From NCBI GenBank assembly GCA_964565925.1, contig CAZMGV010000001.1, positions 1 to 64,000 on the forward strand: a stretch of DNA of 64,000 nucleotides, read 5' to 3'. The translations under genes were made by a program, and so were the position numbers. How positions within the stretch are numbered: the first letter of the stretch is position 1; every line of letters starts with the position of its first letter. Under the pieces are notes generated by a model, which worked only from the letters and a program-made list of their open reading frames with translations, did no database searches and was not told where the DNA came from. Origin of the DNA: CAZMGV01 sp964565925. GTDB taxonomy: Bacteria > JAGRBM01 > JAHCIT01. Shown here in pieces: positions 1-8,720 of this stretch.

Positions 1-311
1 CACGCGACAGCGGCGCGACCGGGAAGGACTTCACTGGATCCGGGGCCCGCTCATCACGGTCGCCCGGACCTGAGCTCACCTCCGGCTTCTGAAACGGGAC
101 CCTTGCGGGTTCCGTCGTTTACCTCCGGGCCCCTTATCAGGACCATCGGGTTCGTCCGCCGGATGGAGACTTACCTTCACCCACTATTAATAGCGGCTAT
201 AAAAACGCGATCCAGTATTAACGCGAAAACGGCGCGCAACCCCGCGAACCTGCTCAGGATAAATATTTCGCTTGGTCCATTTCGGGGATGTGGGGAAAGA
301 GGTGATTTTCG
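1..311. other. No supportable gene at the left edge
   Basis: Frames here are short and show no recognisable domain. The stretch runs into the palindromic pair that begins near position 312. It is probably intergenic or decayed accessory DNA. Confidence 0.5.
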
Positions 312-364
312 AGTCAACGGACTCACCCGCCGCTTCGCGGCACCCTCTCTATAAACAGAGAGAG
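312..364 (-). repeat. Composite two-hairpin palindromic element, copy A
   Basis: Read on the minus strand, this unit has a CTCTCT/AGAGAG stem with a 6-nt loop, then GTG, then a GCCGC-GAA-GCGGC hairpin, then GTGAGTCCGTTG. Copy B, 15 bases further on and in the opposite orientation, has the same arrangement of two hairpins followed by R-TGAGTC-YGTT. The layout resembles REP-type extragenic palindromes. Confidence 0.6.
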
Positions 365-378
365 CCGTTCGAGCAGGG

Positions 379-428
379 CCTTCCCTATTTACAGGGAAGG
401 TGGCCGGAGGCCGGATGAGTCTGTTCCG
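379..428 (+). repeat. Composite two-hairpin palindromic element, copy B
   Basis: On the plus strand there is a perfect 8-bp stem (CCTTCCCT / AGGGAAGG) with loop ATTTAC, then TGG, a short CCGG-AGG-CCGG hairpin and ATGAGTCTGTTC. It mirrors copy A at 312-364, so the two form an inverted pair just downstream of the ORF6N gene. Confidence 0.6.
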
Positions 429-450
429 CTCCGAAGGGACGCCGGGGATA

Positions 451-972
451 CTAAAACCCGATCTGCCTTTGGGACGGGAGCGGCGGCGGCTCCATCAGCT
501 GCCGGATCGCCTCGAATACCGTCGCGAACTGGCGGTCATATTTCTTCTCCAGCTGGGCGAGCTTGGCCGCCAGATCGCGGTTGTTGTTCAGAAGCTCCCG
601 TATCCGGACAAATGCCCGGACCACCTGGATACTGGCTTCTACTGCAACGGTGCTGCTCAGGACGCTTGCCAGCATCACGGTCCCGTGTTCGGTAAATGCG
701 AACGGCAGATTCGGGGAAAAGACCAGGCTCCGGAGGTGGTCGCAATTTGCGACCACCCCTGCCTTTTCCGCCGGAGTGAGCTGGAACATGAAATCCGGCG
801 GAAACCGGACCCGGTTTCTTTTCACCTGCTCGTTCAGCCGCTTGGTCGTCACGCCATAGATTCGCGCCAGGTCGGAATCCAGTATGACCCGGTGGCCCCG
901 GATCGTGAGGATGGAATTCTCCACACGGCTGACAGACATCGTTTCGGCTTTGGGGTTCGATTTTGCACGCAT
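451..972 (-). CDS. ORF6N-domain protein
   Basis: A 173-residue cytoplasmic protein. Residues about 21-105 match the ORF6N (KilA-N-associated) domain: the opening ILTIRGHRVILDSDLARIYG, then a TKRLNEQVKRN segment, an FPPDFMFQLT segment and FTEHG. The tail at 120-160 looks like a coiled coil. ORF6N proteins are phage- or plasmid-derived and are thought to bind DNA or regulate; the exact role is unknown. An internal Met at residue 12 is a possible alternative start, and neither start has a strong ribosome-binding site. It lies between REP-like palindromes and a transposase remnant, which marks the area as accessory. Confidence 0.85.
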   Translation of the reverse strand: MRAKSNPKAETMSVSRVENSILTIRGHRVILDSDLARIYGVTTKRLNEQVKRNRVRFPPDFMFQLTPAEKAGVVANCDHLRSLVFSPNLPFAFTEHGTVMLASVLSSTVAVEASIQVVRAFVRIRELLNNNRDLAAKLAQLEKKYDRQFATVFEAIRQLMEPPPLPSQRQIGF

Positions 973-1072
973 ACGTTACTCTTGGGTGCATCCCCCGTGC
1001 CAGACCGGCCAGGAGCGAAACGTCAGGATTTCAGGGAGTTACGCACAATGGATGTGGCGTAAATTGTCACAC

Positions 1073-1087
1073 GTTCGGAATCCGAAC
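1073..1087. repeat. 15-bp palindrome GTTCGGA-A-TCCGAAC
   Basis: A perfect inverted repeat of 7+1+7 bases, directly left of the IS3-type transposase remnant. It may be an operator or the relic of an insertion boundary. The sequence does not decide between them. Confidence 0.4.
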
Positions 1088-1096
1088 ATTCACCCC

Positions 1097-1339
1097 GGCG
1101 TCGCCGCCGCCGAGAGCTTCAACGGCAAGCTCCGGGACGAATGCCTGAACACGAACGTGTTCCTGTCGATCGCCGATGCACGGGAGAAGATTGAAGCCTG
1201 GAGAATCGACTACATTATAAACCGCCCGCACAGTTCTTTGGGAAACCAGGCTCCCGAAGAATGGGCCAAGAAGTTGAAAACCCAGAGGGCCGCAATACTG
1301 GGAAATCAAACCTTGAGCCCGGCACAGTTTTTGGGGTGA
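1097..1339 (+). pseudogene. IS3-type transposase, C-terminal remnant
   Basis: About 80 codons survive from the 3' end of an IS3-family OrfB integrase-core transposase. The end of the DDE domain is visible as ESFNGKLRDECLN, which carries the catalytic Glu, then an EKIEAWRIDY segment and RPHSSLGNQAPEEW. Both upstream catalytic Asp regions are missing and no start codon belongs to this stretch, so it cannot be active. The stop lies 18 bases before the next gene. It is evidence of an old insertion that was mostly deleted. Confidence 0.85.
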
Positions 1340-1357
1340 GGTCAGGAGGCAGAAGCC

Positions 1358-2212
1358 ATGAGATTCCTAAAGTTAGTCGAGGTCACTGCATGCGCAGTCT
1401 CGTGGTCCGTCCTGCTGTGCTCAGCAGTCCATGCGCAGTCGAAACCTGCTAAGACTCCGATCCGATATGTCGTACAGGAGGAGCAGAAGATCAACGACCG
1501 GTTATGGTATGTGAATGCGTGGGAGCGGGACAAACATTATCCGGCACCACAGGGTGCATGGTTCGCCTGGAAACATGTTGAGAATGGCAAAGAGACTCTT
1601 GAGTGGAAGTTCCACACGGAGTGCATATATTTTGAGGATATGTATTTTAAAAATGTTCGGGAAGGCTGGCTATGGAGTAACTGCGGGGAAATCTACCGGA
1701 CCAAGGATTCAGGGGTTACCTGGACGAAAATGTCGGAATCGAAATATCTCGCGGGACGATATGCGGAACTGTATGCACTGACGGGTGATACCATATTTTT
1801 GAGTAGTCATACGGACAATTTCGGTCCATCGATCCCTATCAACGTGTTGATCTCCCGTGACGCCGGGCAGACTTGGAAAGTCCTGACCCGAGAGGATATT
1901 CTCACACGATTCGGCCTGACTGAAGATGAGTATAAAAGTTTCGACTGGGTGTTGGGAAAGAGTATCCGTAATCACCTTGAAAAGACGCCAAACCAAAAGG
2001 TTGGAGAAAATACCAAAGTGCCCGGCGATCCGACGAACCGGATACCCGGCTCCTTCGAATGGGACCCGGGCGAGTGGCGGCGGAAGCACCCCGGATTACC
2101 GGATCCGCCGCCGGACAAGCGGAACCTGGCCCCGGACCAGTACCCCGGACCGCCTGCAAAAACGGCCCCGGCAGCGCCCATAGCCCCTTCAGGCCCGAGT
2201 CCGGCTCCGTAA
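1358..2212 (+). CDS. Secreted protein with Asp-box (BNR-like) repeats
   Basis: A 284-residue exported protein. Residues 1-26 form a Sec signal peptide ending AVHA before QSK. Two Asp-box motifs of the S/T-x-D-x-G-x-T-W type are visible: TKDSGVTW near 115-122 and SRDAGQTW near 166-173. These mark sialidase-like or Ycf48-like beta-propeller blades, but two motifs are too few for a full propeller. The C-terminal 70 residues are Pro-rich. The start is supported by an AGGAGG ribosome-binding site 7 bases before the ATG. No enzymatic residues are recognisable, and the function is unknown. Confidence 0.75.
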   Translation: MRFLKLVEVTACAVSWSVLLCSAVHAQSKPAKTPIRYVVQEEQKINDRLWYVNAWERDKHYPAPQGAWFAWKHVENGKETLEWKFHTECIYFEDMYFKNVREGWLWSNCGEIYRTKDSGVTWTKMSESKYLAGRYAELYALTGDTIFLSSHTDNFGPSIPINVLISRDAGQTWKVLTREDILTRFGLTEDEYKSFDWVLGKSIRNHLEKTPNQKVGENTKVPGDPTNRIPGSFEWDPGEWRRKHPGLPDPPPDKRNLAPDQYPGPPAKTAPAAPIAPSGPSPAP

Positions 2213-2230
2213 CCAGCGAGCCGCTAGCCC

Positions 2231-3643
2231 TCAGAACCCTTCCAGCACCAGCCGGTCGACGGCCTTCACGAGGTCGTTCAGGTTGCCGACCACTTCCGCC
2301 TTCGTGACGTGCGGCAGGTAGCGGAACATCTCCGAGTCGCCGAAGCCCCAGTTGCCCCGGTTCTCCGGGTTCAGCCAGGTGACCGACTTGGCGCGGGACT
2401 TGATGTCCTTGAGCACCCAGTCGTTGGGCGCGTTGTAGTTGTTGCGGCCGTCCCCGATGATGATGACGTGGGTCTTCTCATTGATCACATGGAAGTGGTC
2501 GCGGTGGAAGATCTTGAGCGCCAGGCCGTAGTCCGAGTGCGTATAGGGGTTGATAATGTTGCCCCACATGGCGTTCTCGATGGCGCTCGACACGTCCTGG
2601 TTCTTGAACAGCGGCGTGATCTCGCCCAGTTCCGCCACGAAGATATAGCTGCGCACCCGCTGGAACACGGTCTGGATCGAGTAGACGAACTGCAGGAAGA
2701 ACCGCGACATCGACCGGACCGAATCCGAGACGTCGCAGAGGATCACCAGTTCCGGCTTGTCGATCACCCGGTCGTTGAATACCAGCCGGAACGGCACACC
2801 GCCGTACTGGAGGTTCTTGCGGAACGTGCGCTTCACGTCGAACTTGCCGCGCTTCATCCGCTTGCGGCGGACCTTCACGACCGACTTCAGGCGCTCGGCC
2901 AGCCGGTGGACGATCTCCCGCATCCGGCGCTGCTCGTCCTCGTTCAGCGAATAGAAGCTCTTCTGGAACAGGAGTTCGTTCTTGAACTTCTCGACCTGGT
3001 CGAAATTCTCGATCTCGAGCTGGCGCTCCACGTATTTGCGGACGGCCTCGCGGAACCGCTCGAGCCGGTCTTCGAGGCGCCGGAAGCCTTCTTCGATCAT
3101 CTCGTTGGAGAGGCCCTTGGCCTTCATCTTGTCCTTGATCGAGCCGAGGTCGCCCTCCACCCGGTCCAGGTTCAGGCGCTGGCGGATCCGCTGCGCGAAG
3201 ACGCCGATCTGCAGGATCGTTTCGATGTCGCGGACTTCCGCCTCGTCGCCCGCCTGCCGGAGCAGCCGGTCGAGATTGCCCCGGTCGTTACGGATGAGCG
3301 CCGTGGTGAGTTCGCTCAGTTCGTCGGTGAGTTCGCCCATCGTCTGGCCGAGCATTTCGAGGAACTGCTGCATGTCGGCTTCGGAGGCGCCTTCGCCGGG
3401 GCCCTGTTCCGGCTCGCCCATGAGCGAGCCCACTTCCGAGAAAAACAGGTCGAACAGCTCGTCGTAGGTGGCGATGTCCACATGACGCTTGACCAGCGTC
3501 GCGCGCAGGGCGTCCTTGAACGGGACCCGGTCCTGCAGGCCTATCGCCTGCGCCGCTTCCATGCCGTCGACCGATTCCGACAGACTGATCCGGACCCCGT
3601 TCTTGCGGAGCACGTTCATGAAGTCGACGAGCACATCATCCAT
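2231..3643 (-). CDS. VWA-domain protein (CoxE-like), MoxR partner
   Basis: A 470-residue cytoplasmic protein. The N-terminal 280 residues are charged and helical, with long Arg/Glu stretches. A CoxE-type von Willebrand A domain follows, with a MIDAS motif DVSDS at 304-308 and a later IIGDGRNNY near 395-402. MoxR ATPase plus VWA pairs act as metal-dependent chaperone or assembly machines; CoxD/CoxE, for example, mature CO dehydrogenase. The gene follows the MoxR gene with 26 bases between them, which indicates one operon. The client cannot be read from the neighbours, since no cox or mox structural genes are present. Confidence 0.85.
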   Translation of the reverse strand: MDDVLVDFMNVLRKNGVRISLSESVDGMEAAQAIGLQDRVPFKDALRATLVKRHVDIATYDELFDLFFSEVGSLMGEPEQGPGEGASEADMQQFLEMLGQTMGELTDELSELTTALIRNDRGNLDRLLRQAGDEAEVRDIETILQIGVFAQRIRQRLNLDRVEGDLGSIKDKMKAKGLSNEMIEEGFRRLEDRLERFREAVRKYVERQLEIENFDQVEKFKNELLFQKSFYSLNEDEQRRMREIVHRLAERLKSVVKVRRKRMKRGKFDVKRTFRKNLQYGGVPFRLVFNDRVIDKPELVILCDVSDSVRSMSRFFLQFVYSIQTVFQRVRSYIFVAELGEITPLFKNQDVSSAIENAMWGNIINPYTHSDYGLALKIFHRDHFHVINEKTHVIIIGDGRNNYNAPNDWVLKDIKSRAKSVTWLNPENRGNWGFGDSEMFRYLPHVTKAEVVGNLNDLVKAVDRLVLEGF

Positions 3644-3669
3644 AAGGGGACTTCTCCGCTAATGCCGGA

Positions 3670-4647
3670 TCAGTTGAGGAAATCCTTCCGGGGGTCGCCA
3701 GAGGGCGTGTCCTTGCCGGCGACGGCGGCCTTCGCCTTCTGGCGTTCGATGTAGGCGGCCATTTCCTTCTGGGCCTTGAGCACGTCGCCTTCGTACTTGA
3801 GGATCGCCGTGAGGGTATCCTTGACGATCTCGTCGCCGAGCGTTTTCACGTTCAGCACGGCAAGGGCGCGGGCCCAGTCCAGCGTTTCCGAGATGGACGG
3901 GATCTTCTTCAGGTCCTTCTTGCGCAGCTCGCTGACGAACTCGACCACTTCGGCCGCCAGTCTGGCGCTCGCTTCGGGCACCTTGAGCCGGACGATTTCC
4001 AGCTCCCGGGCCTTCTCGGGGTAGTCGATGAACAGGTGGAGGCAGCGGCGCTTCAAGGCATCCGACAGCTCGCGCGAGTTATTGGACGTGAGGAATACGA
4101 TCGGCGGGAACTTCGCCTTGATGCAGCCCAGTTCCGGCACCGACACCTGGAAATCCGAGAGCACTTCCAGCAGGAACGCCTCGAACTCCGGATCGGCCTT
4201 GTCGATTTCGTCGATGAGCAGCACCGTGGGCTTGTCGGCCGAGATCGCCTTGAGCAGCGGCCGGGGGAGCAGGAACTGCTCGCTGAAGAACACGTCGTCC
4301 TGTTTCGATAGCTGCTTGACCGCATCGGTCAGGGTCTTGGCGCCTCCCACGATTTCGCTGATCTTGTCCTTGAGGATCTGCGTATAGAGCAGCTGCTTGG
4401 CGTACTCCCATTCGTAGAGCGCCTTCGCCTCGTCGAGCCCCTCGTAGCACTGGAGCCGGACCAGTTCCCGGCCCATCGCGGTGGCGACGACCTTGGACAG
4501 GTCCGTTTTGCCGACGCCCGCCGGGCCTTCGATCAGCACCGGTTTGCCCAGCGCTGCCGCCAGGTAAACCACGGTCGAAATCCGCTTGTCGGTGATATAG
4601 TTCTGCTTGCCGAGCAGCGTGCCTACTTCGTCGATACTCTTGAACAC
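3670..4647 (-). CDS. MoxR-type AAA+ ATPase
   Basis: A 325-residue AAA+ ATPase of the MoxR/CoxD type. Walker A is GPAGVGKT at 41-48 and Walker B is TVLLIDEID at 141-149, followed by the sensor-like FLTSNNSRELSDALKRRC region. A GTG start at 4647 is chosen because homology begins at VFKSIDEVG and GGAGA lies about 8 bases upstream. The open frame continues to 4836 but that extension looks unlike protein. It is likely transcribed ahead of the VWA gene at 2231-3643, and the two products probably act together in remodelling a protein complex. Confidence 0.9.
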   Translation of the reverse strand: MFKSIDEVGTLLGKQNYITDKRISTVVYLAAALGKPVLIEGPAGVGKTDLSKVVATAMGRELVRLQCYEGLDEAKALYEWEYAKQLLYTQILKDKISEIVGGAKTLTDAVKQLSKQDDVFFSEQFLLPRPLLKAISADKPTVLLIDEIDKADPEFEAFLLEVLSDFQVSVPELGCIKAKFPPIVFLTSNNSRELSDALKRRCLHLFIDYPEKARELEIVRLKVPEASARLAAEVVEFVSELRKKDLKKIPSISETLDWARALAVLNVKTLGDEIVKDTLTAILKYEGDVLKAQKEMAAYIERQKAKAAVAGKDTPSGDPRKDFLN

Positions 4648-4846
4648 GAGGGTTGTCTCCGTCCTTCCGGCAGGCCTTTGGCGGCCTGTCCCGAGGCTCG
4701 CTGACGCTAGCATCACTTCCGGTCGATATTGAAGCCCCTGCTCAGAGATCTGGAAACGGGATGTTTCTATCGGAACGCGCCCTTGCCGGAGGCCCTTACC
4801 GGCCTCCCCTTGGCATCCCCCTGCCCGGCCTCTCAAAGTAAAACCT
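4648..4846. other. Intergenic region with two short palindromes
   Basis: This divergent gap holds GGCAGGCC/GGCCTGTC (7 of 8 paired) near 4670 and GGAGGCC-CTTACC-GGCCTCC near 4794. No clean promoter could be read. The palindromes may form leader hairpins or be degenerate REP units. Confidence 0.35.
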
Positions 4847-6541
4847 GTGCTACTGGATATTCTCTACGCCATGCCGGTTCTGCCGGTCGCCGCCCTTTAC
4901 CTGTGGCTTGCGCTGACTGACAACCCGAATGCATCCGGCCGGGCCGGCCGGGCCGCCTGGGCGGCTCTGGTGCTCATGTGCGGGCTCGCGGTCCTGGCGC
5001 TGTGGACCGCCGCCTTCGACGGCTACAAATCGGATCTCTGGGTCTACCTGACCGTCGCCCGCCGGATCTCGGACGGCAATCTGATGTTCGACCGGGAGCC
5101 GTTCTGGATGGAACCGCCCGCCGGTCCGCATCACTCCATCCTCTGGCTCATCATCGGGTTAGTGAACCGGGCGACCAGCCTGCCGATGCCGGTACAGGCC
5201 CGGACCGCCGGTGTGCTGACTATCGCGCTGATGGCATTCGCCTCGTTCCGGCTGGCCGGGGCCGCGTTCAGCCGTAAGCGGGACCGGTTACTGGCGGCGG
5301 CCTTGTTTACAGGTTCGATCCCGGAGCTCTGGGCGACCCTGGAACTGAACCGGAACGTGGCGCTCGCCTTCGTCCTGCTGACGGCCGCCGAATCGCTCCG
5401 GACGGAACGCCCGCGAACCGGACGGCTTGCTCTGTGGATCGCCCTCGCCTTTGTCACCCATTTTTTCGGAGGCCTGCTGGCGCTCGGTGCGTTCACGCTG
5501 GCCTTCGCGGCGCGCCGGGACCGCGAGGGGCGCGCACTCATCGGTCCGGTGCTCGGGATAGCCGCCGCCTCGCCGGTCATTTTTTTCTACCTGCTGCAGA
5601 GCCGCAATCCGGTGGCTGCCAGCTACCTCTGGGGCCCGGGTCAGTTCGAATGGGCCGGGCTCCGGTGGCTGAATCCGCTGCAACTGCTCCGGGAGGTACC
5701 GCCGCCCTTATTGCTGCTGGCGGCCGTGGGGCTCATGACGCCGTCCATACGCCGCCCGTTCGATGAGCGGGCCCGGCGTTTGTCGATTATTGGTGCGCTG
5801 TTCGCAGCGGCGGTTCTGTTCACGCCGCTCTACGGCGTCTGGTGCCGGTTTCTGGGCGGCTGGCTGGCGTTGAGATTGATACCGCTCGCGTTCCTCTGGC
5901 TGCCCGCGACGGGCGCCGTCGTCTGGCTGGCGGAACAGCGGACGGTCTGGAAAGCCGCCGCGGTTGCCGTAGCCGCGTGTATCTACTGGCAGGGAGCCGC
6001 CCGCGACGTGCGCGATCTGCGCGGGGCCGTTCTCCACCACCGGTTCGTTCCGGAGGCACAGGCCGAGGCCGCCTCCCTGCGGCCGCTGCTTGCCGGCCAG
6101 AAATATATCGCTCCGGAAGATCTCGCCTACGGGCTGGCGCCGCTCACCGGAGGGATGCCGTTTGCGGTGCCGCCCGGCCGGGCCTCGCCCTATCATCCGT
6201 TTGAAGAACGGTCCCGCCTGCTCGCGCTGATGATCAGAACCAATACCCCCGCCTGCTGGTTGTGGTTCCTGGGTGAATACCCCGATGTCAGTTACCTTGT
6301 GACACCGGCGTCCGCCGGTCCGGTCGAACAGCAGATCTGGCACGACCAGTTCCCGAGCGTCGCGCCGGAAGCGGTCAGGGACACACTGAAAGGAATGGAC
6401 GCACTCGAACCGGTGGCGTCCGGACGGTTTTACACCGTGGACCGGGTCCGCACGGCCCGGGTCCTTGAACGGCAGCTCTATCTGAAGGTTTATCCGGAAA
6501 GCTGCCCTGAACTCGCAGCGCTGAAACAGACCGGGGAATAA
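4847..6541 (+). CDS. Polytopic membrane protein, possibly GT-C-like
   Basis: A 564-residue integral membrane protein with about ten hydrophobic segments between residues 1 and 390, and a soluble C-terminal domain of about 170 residues. An acidic loop after the second segment (FDGYKSDLWVYL) is reminiscent of GT-C glycosyltransferases, which place acidic residues in the first outer loop, but no family could be named. The GTG start at 4847 is weakly supported; an ATG at 4871 is an alternative. A tRNA-Cys gene on the other strand follows immediately. Function is unknown. Confidence 0.7.
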   Translation: MLLDILYAMPVLPVAALYLWLALTDNPNASGRAGRAAWAALVLMCGLAVLALWTAAFDGYKSDLWVYLTVARRISDGNLMFDREPFWMEPPAGPHHSILWLIIGLVNRATSLPMPVQARTAGVLTIALMAFASFRLAGAAFSRKRDRLLAAALFTGSIPELWATLELNRNVALAFVLLTAAESLRTERPRTGRLALWIALAFVTHFFGGLLALGAFTLAFAARRDREGRALIGPVLGIAAASPVIFFYLLQSRNPVAASYLWGPGQFEWAGLRWLNPLQLLREVPPPLLLLAAVGLMTPSIRRPFDERARRLSIIGALFAAAVLFTPLYGVWCRFLGGWLALRLIPLAFLWLPATGAVVWLAEQRTVWKAAAVAVAACIYWQGAARDVRDLRGAVLHHRFVPEAQAEAASLRPLLAGQKYIAPEDLAYGLAPLTGGMPFAVPPGRASPYHPFEERSRLLALMIRTNTPACWLWFLGEYPDVSYLVTPASAGPVEQQIWHDQFPSVAPEAVRDTLKGMDALEPVASGRFYTVDRVRTARVLERQLYLKVYPESCPELAALKQTGE

Positions 6542-6542
6542 G

Positions 6543-6618
6543 TGGAGGCGGCTATCGGATTCGAACCGATGGATGACGGTTTTGCAAACCGTTCCCTTAA
6601 CCACTTGGGTAAGCCGCC
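6543..6618 (-). tRNA. tRNA-Cys (GCA)
   Basis: The minus strand folds as a full cloverleaf. The acceptor stem GGCGGCT pairs with AGCCGCC, discriminator T follows, and CCA is encoded. The D-arm is TACCCAAGTGGTTAAGGG. The anticodon stem ACGGT/ACCGT encloses TTGCAAA with anticodon GCA, and the T-arm is ATCGGTTCGAATCCGAT. It is a standard 76-nt tRNA with no duplicated 3' end nearby. Confidence 0.97.
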
Positions 6619-6750
6619 CCGGAAAGGGACTCTTTAATAGCGGCTGGACCTGCCTTCTGACAAGAGGGGTCAGCGGCAAAACTGCCGGATAATTGCCTGT
6701 GGACCCGGGGTTATTTCAGGGGATTACGGACGGGGGACAGTCCCCGCGAT

Positions 6751-6855
6751 TTGAGGGCTCGGGGAGCGCAAACACTGGCAGATACGCTTTGGACTTGGCG
6801 TTTTGGTTAATCTGCTAATTTTATCAATCAGTGTTAACGCTCCCCGAACCCTCAA
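6751..6855 (-). repeat. 27-bp inverted repeat bracketing a lipoprotein stop codon
   Basis: Arms at 6751-6777 and 6829-6855 match at 24 of 27 positions as an inverted repeat, with a 51-nt spacer. In the minus-strand transcript two of the three mismatches become G-U pairs, leaving one U-U. The upstream arm is the last coding segment of the lipoprotein gene and the stop codon lies in the loop. It may be a 3'-end stability or termination structure, or an inverted duplication of the gene end. A GGGGA-CAG-TCCCC hairpin at 6733-6745 follows. Confidence 0.65.
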
Positions 6856-7627
6856 TCGCCTGGACCAAATCTGTTTCCAGGGTTGTGCAGCCGCCCGTGC
6901 CGTTTTCGACGACGAGCACGTCGCTGTTGATCGTCAGATAGTTATTGGTCACGCAGTCGGTGACTCCGGTTTCCGCCAGCCAGACGCTCGCGTCGAGACG
7001 GATGTCCAGCAGACCGTTGTTCAGTTCCGAGATCGGGCCGTCGATCTGCACGTGGAACGGTGTTTCGACCGGAATCTGGAACTGAACGCCGTCGAGCGGG
7101 TCGCCGTAGTCGCCTTCGACCCACAGGGAGCGGCCCGCCAGATCCTCGCCGGCATCCACAAGGCCGTCATCCGGAATCGCCGGTTCGAAGTAGATGCGGA
7201 TCCACTGGAACCGCGTCAGCGGCAGCGGGACGTTCAGCAGCGACGGCACGAGCGAGCCGTTCAGCAGGTTCGCCCGGTAGGGTCCGTTCACCCGGACCAC
7301 GCCGTTCAGGCAGCTTAAGGCCGGCCACTTGATGATCTCCGTGAAGGTGCCGCAGGTCTCGTCGGCGGGGAGCTTCAGCTCCACCCGGTCGACCAGCGCC
7401 TCGGCGGCCGTGATCTTGAATGCGGTATTCTGCGCGTCCCGGAAAGTCGGACCGGCTTCATCGGTGATGACGAGCGTCCGGATGTCGGCGAACACGCCCT
7501 TGCCGTCCAGATAGTCGACGAAATTGGGCGTCAGGCCGTTGCCCGTCCAGGTGCCGTCCTTGTTGCAGGCGATAGCGGCCGCCAGGAGCGACGCCGCGAG
7601 AATGATCCTGAGCCCGTTCCGCTTCAT
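6824..7627 (-). CDS. Putative lipoprotein coupled to a TIGR02147 regulator
   Basis: A 267-residue exported protein with a type II signal peptide: Lys/Arg-containing N terminus, hydrophobic core and lipobox AAIAC with Cys21. The mature part is beta-rich and has several Cys residues, but no domain was recognised. The ATG at 7627 is preferred because AAGGA sits 9 bases upstream; an ATG three codons earlier overlaps the upstream stop as ATGA. Either start makes it translationally linked to the regulator gene, a common partner for this regulator family. Its 3' end forms one arm of the inverted repeat described at 6751-6855. Confidence 0.8.
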   Translation of the reverse strand: MKRNGLRIILAASLLAAAIACNKDGTWTGNGLTPNFVDYLDGKGVFADIRTLVITDEAGPTFRDAQNTAFKITAAEALVDRVELKLPADETCGTFTEIIKWPALSCLNGVVRVNGPYRANLLNGSLVPSLLNVPLPLTRFQWIRIYFEPAIPDDGLVDAGEDLAGRSLWVEGDYGDPLDGVQFQIPVETPFHVQIDGPISELNNGLLDIRLDASVWLAETGVTDCVTNNYLTINSDVLVVENGTGGCTTLETDLVQAIEGSGSVNTD

Positions 7628-7632
7628 AAGTC

Positions 7633-8490
7633 TCATTCCTTGCCCGTCACAGGGAAGAGCTGGGTTCCCATCACAAAAACCTCGCGGGACTCCGTTCCGC
7701 GGGGCGTATCTTCGAGCTTGTTCAGGAGGTTCTTGCCGAACTCCTCGATCTCGCGGCAGACGAACTCGTACTGCTCGCGGGTCAGCGTCACGGTCAGCGA
7801 CGTGACGTTGCGTTCGCCGCGCTCCAGCCGGTCCAGAGCTTCCTGCGCCTGCTTGAGCATCTCGCGGTGGTAGTTGCGCGCGGCAAGCAGCTGGACGGCG
7901 GACTCCGCCGACAGCTTCACCGAATCCAGCTCCAGCGCGCCCTGGTCGTTCTTCCGGATCAGGCCCACGTCCAGCAGACGGTCGAGCACCTTCTGGGCCT
8001 CGGCCTTCGTAATCCGGGGTCTCAGGCGGCGCGAGATCCATTCCGCTTCCGGCTTGAAATCGGGGAGCAGGAACATCTCGCGCACCGGGATACCGTACCA
8101 GCTCGAATAGACGTCGTACTGGCTCCGCTTCATGCGGGCGACTTCGGGAACATCCTTGGCGCCGCGGCGAAGCTGGCGGAAATACCGGTTGCGCTCCTCG
8201 TCGGTGGAGGCCTGCGTCAGCAGCACCAGCGACTCGAAGGCGTCGCGCTCGCGGGCGTCCAGCCCCAGCGCCTTGGAGAACCGGCCGATGGATTCCTGCG
8301 AGAGGTTGCGCTTTCCGTCGATCACCAGCTTGAGGAAACTCGACGTGCTGAACCCCGCCCGGCGGGCGAACTGCCGGTGCGAGAAGCCCGGCTGGGTCTC
8401 TTTCAAATGATCGACCATCGCCTTCAGGTATTCCCGGTAGTCGTCATAGCCCGCTGGGTTGGGCCGGTCTGGTGTTTTCTGTGCTGGCAC
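7633..8490 (-). CDS. TIGR02147-family transcriptional regulator (DUF4423)
   Basis: A 285-residue protein that starts with YDDYREYLKAMVDHLK, a helical lead, then an Xre-like helix-turn-helix at about 40-95 (HRQFARRAGFSTSSFLKLVI followed by DGKRNLS). The middle and C-terminal parts match the TIGR02147/DUF4423 pattern: Y-WY-IPVREM, then RLRPRITKAEAQKVLDRLLDVGLI, then EQYEFVCREIEEFGKNLL. These proteins are typical of Fibrobacter, Bdellovibrio and related deltaproteobacteria and are thought to bind DNA. The downstream lipoprotein gene overlaps or abuts it, so the pair forms an operon. Confidence 0.88.
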   Translation of the reverse strand: MPAQKTPDRPNPAGYDDYREYLKAMVDHLKETQPGFSHRQFARRAGFSTSSFLKLVIDGKRNLSQESIGRFSKALGLDARERDAFESLVLLTQASTDEERNRYFRQLRRGAKDVPEVARMKRSQYDVYSSWYGIPVREMFLLPDFKPEAEWISRRLRPRITKAEAQKVLDRLLDVGLIRKNDQGALELDSVKLSAESAVQLLAARNYHREMLKQAQEALDRLERGERNVTSLTVTLTREQYEFVCREIEEFGKNLLNKLEDTPRGTESREVFVMGTQLFPVTGKE

Positions 8491-8550
8491 GTTTGAACAG
8501 GCATAGTCTCAAAAAACCTCAATATTGTAAAGCCTTTAGCTGCGTTTTCT

Positions 8551-8567
8551 GTTTTCTTAATGAAAAC
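8551..8567. promoter_or_regulatory. Operator-like palindrome GTTTTC-TTAAT-GAAAAC
   Basis: A perfect 6+5+6 inverted repeat lies in the AT-rich 230-base gap between the TIGR02147 regulator (minus) and the DUF433 gene (plus). The position suits an autoregulatory site for either gene. Binding is inferred. Confidence 0.4.
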
Positions 8568-8720
8568 GATCTGAATCACACTCCGGCATCCAGAAAACAT
8601 CTAACTCAGCCAAATAACTGCGCTTTTCCCGCGCAAAAAGACAGGAGCCAAATCACCGCCCCAACGGATGGTAAAAACATATCGCCTGAGATCGGCGACT
8701 CGACTATAAATAGAAGTGTT

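Noticed and set aside
103..354. 83-codon plus-strand frame near the left edge
   Set aside because: Low-quality composition, no ribosome-binding site, and its end runs into the palindromic element.
2309..3754. 481-codon plus-strand frame opposite the VWA gene
   Set aside because: Antisense to a gene with a MIDAS motif; no motif of its own.
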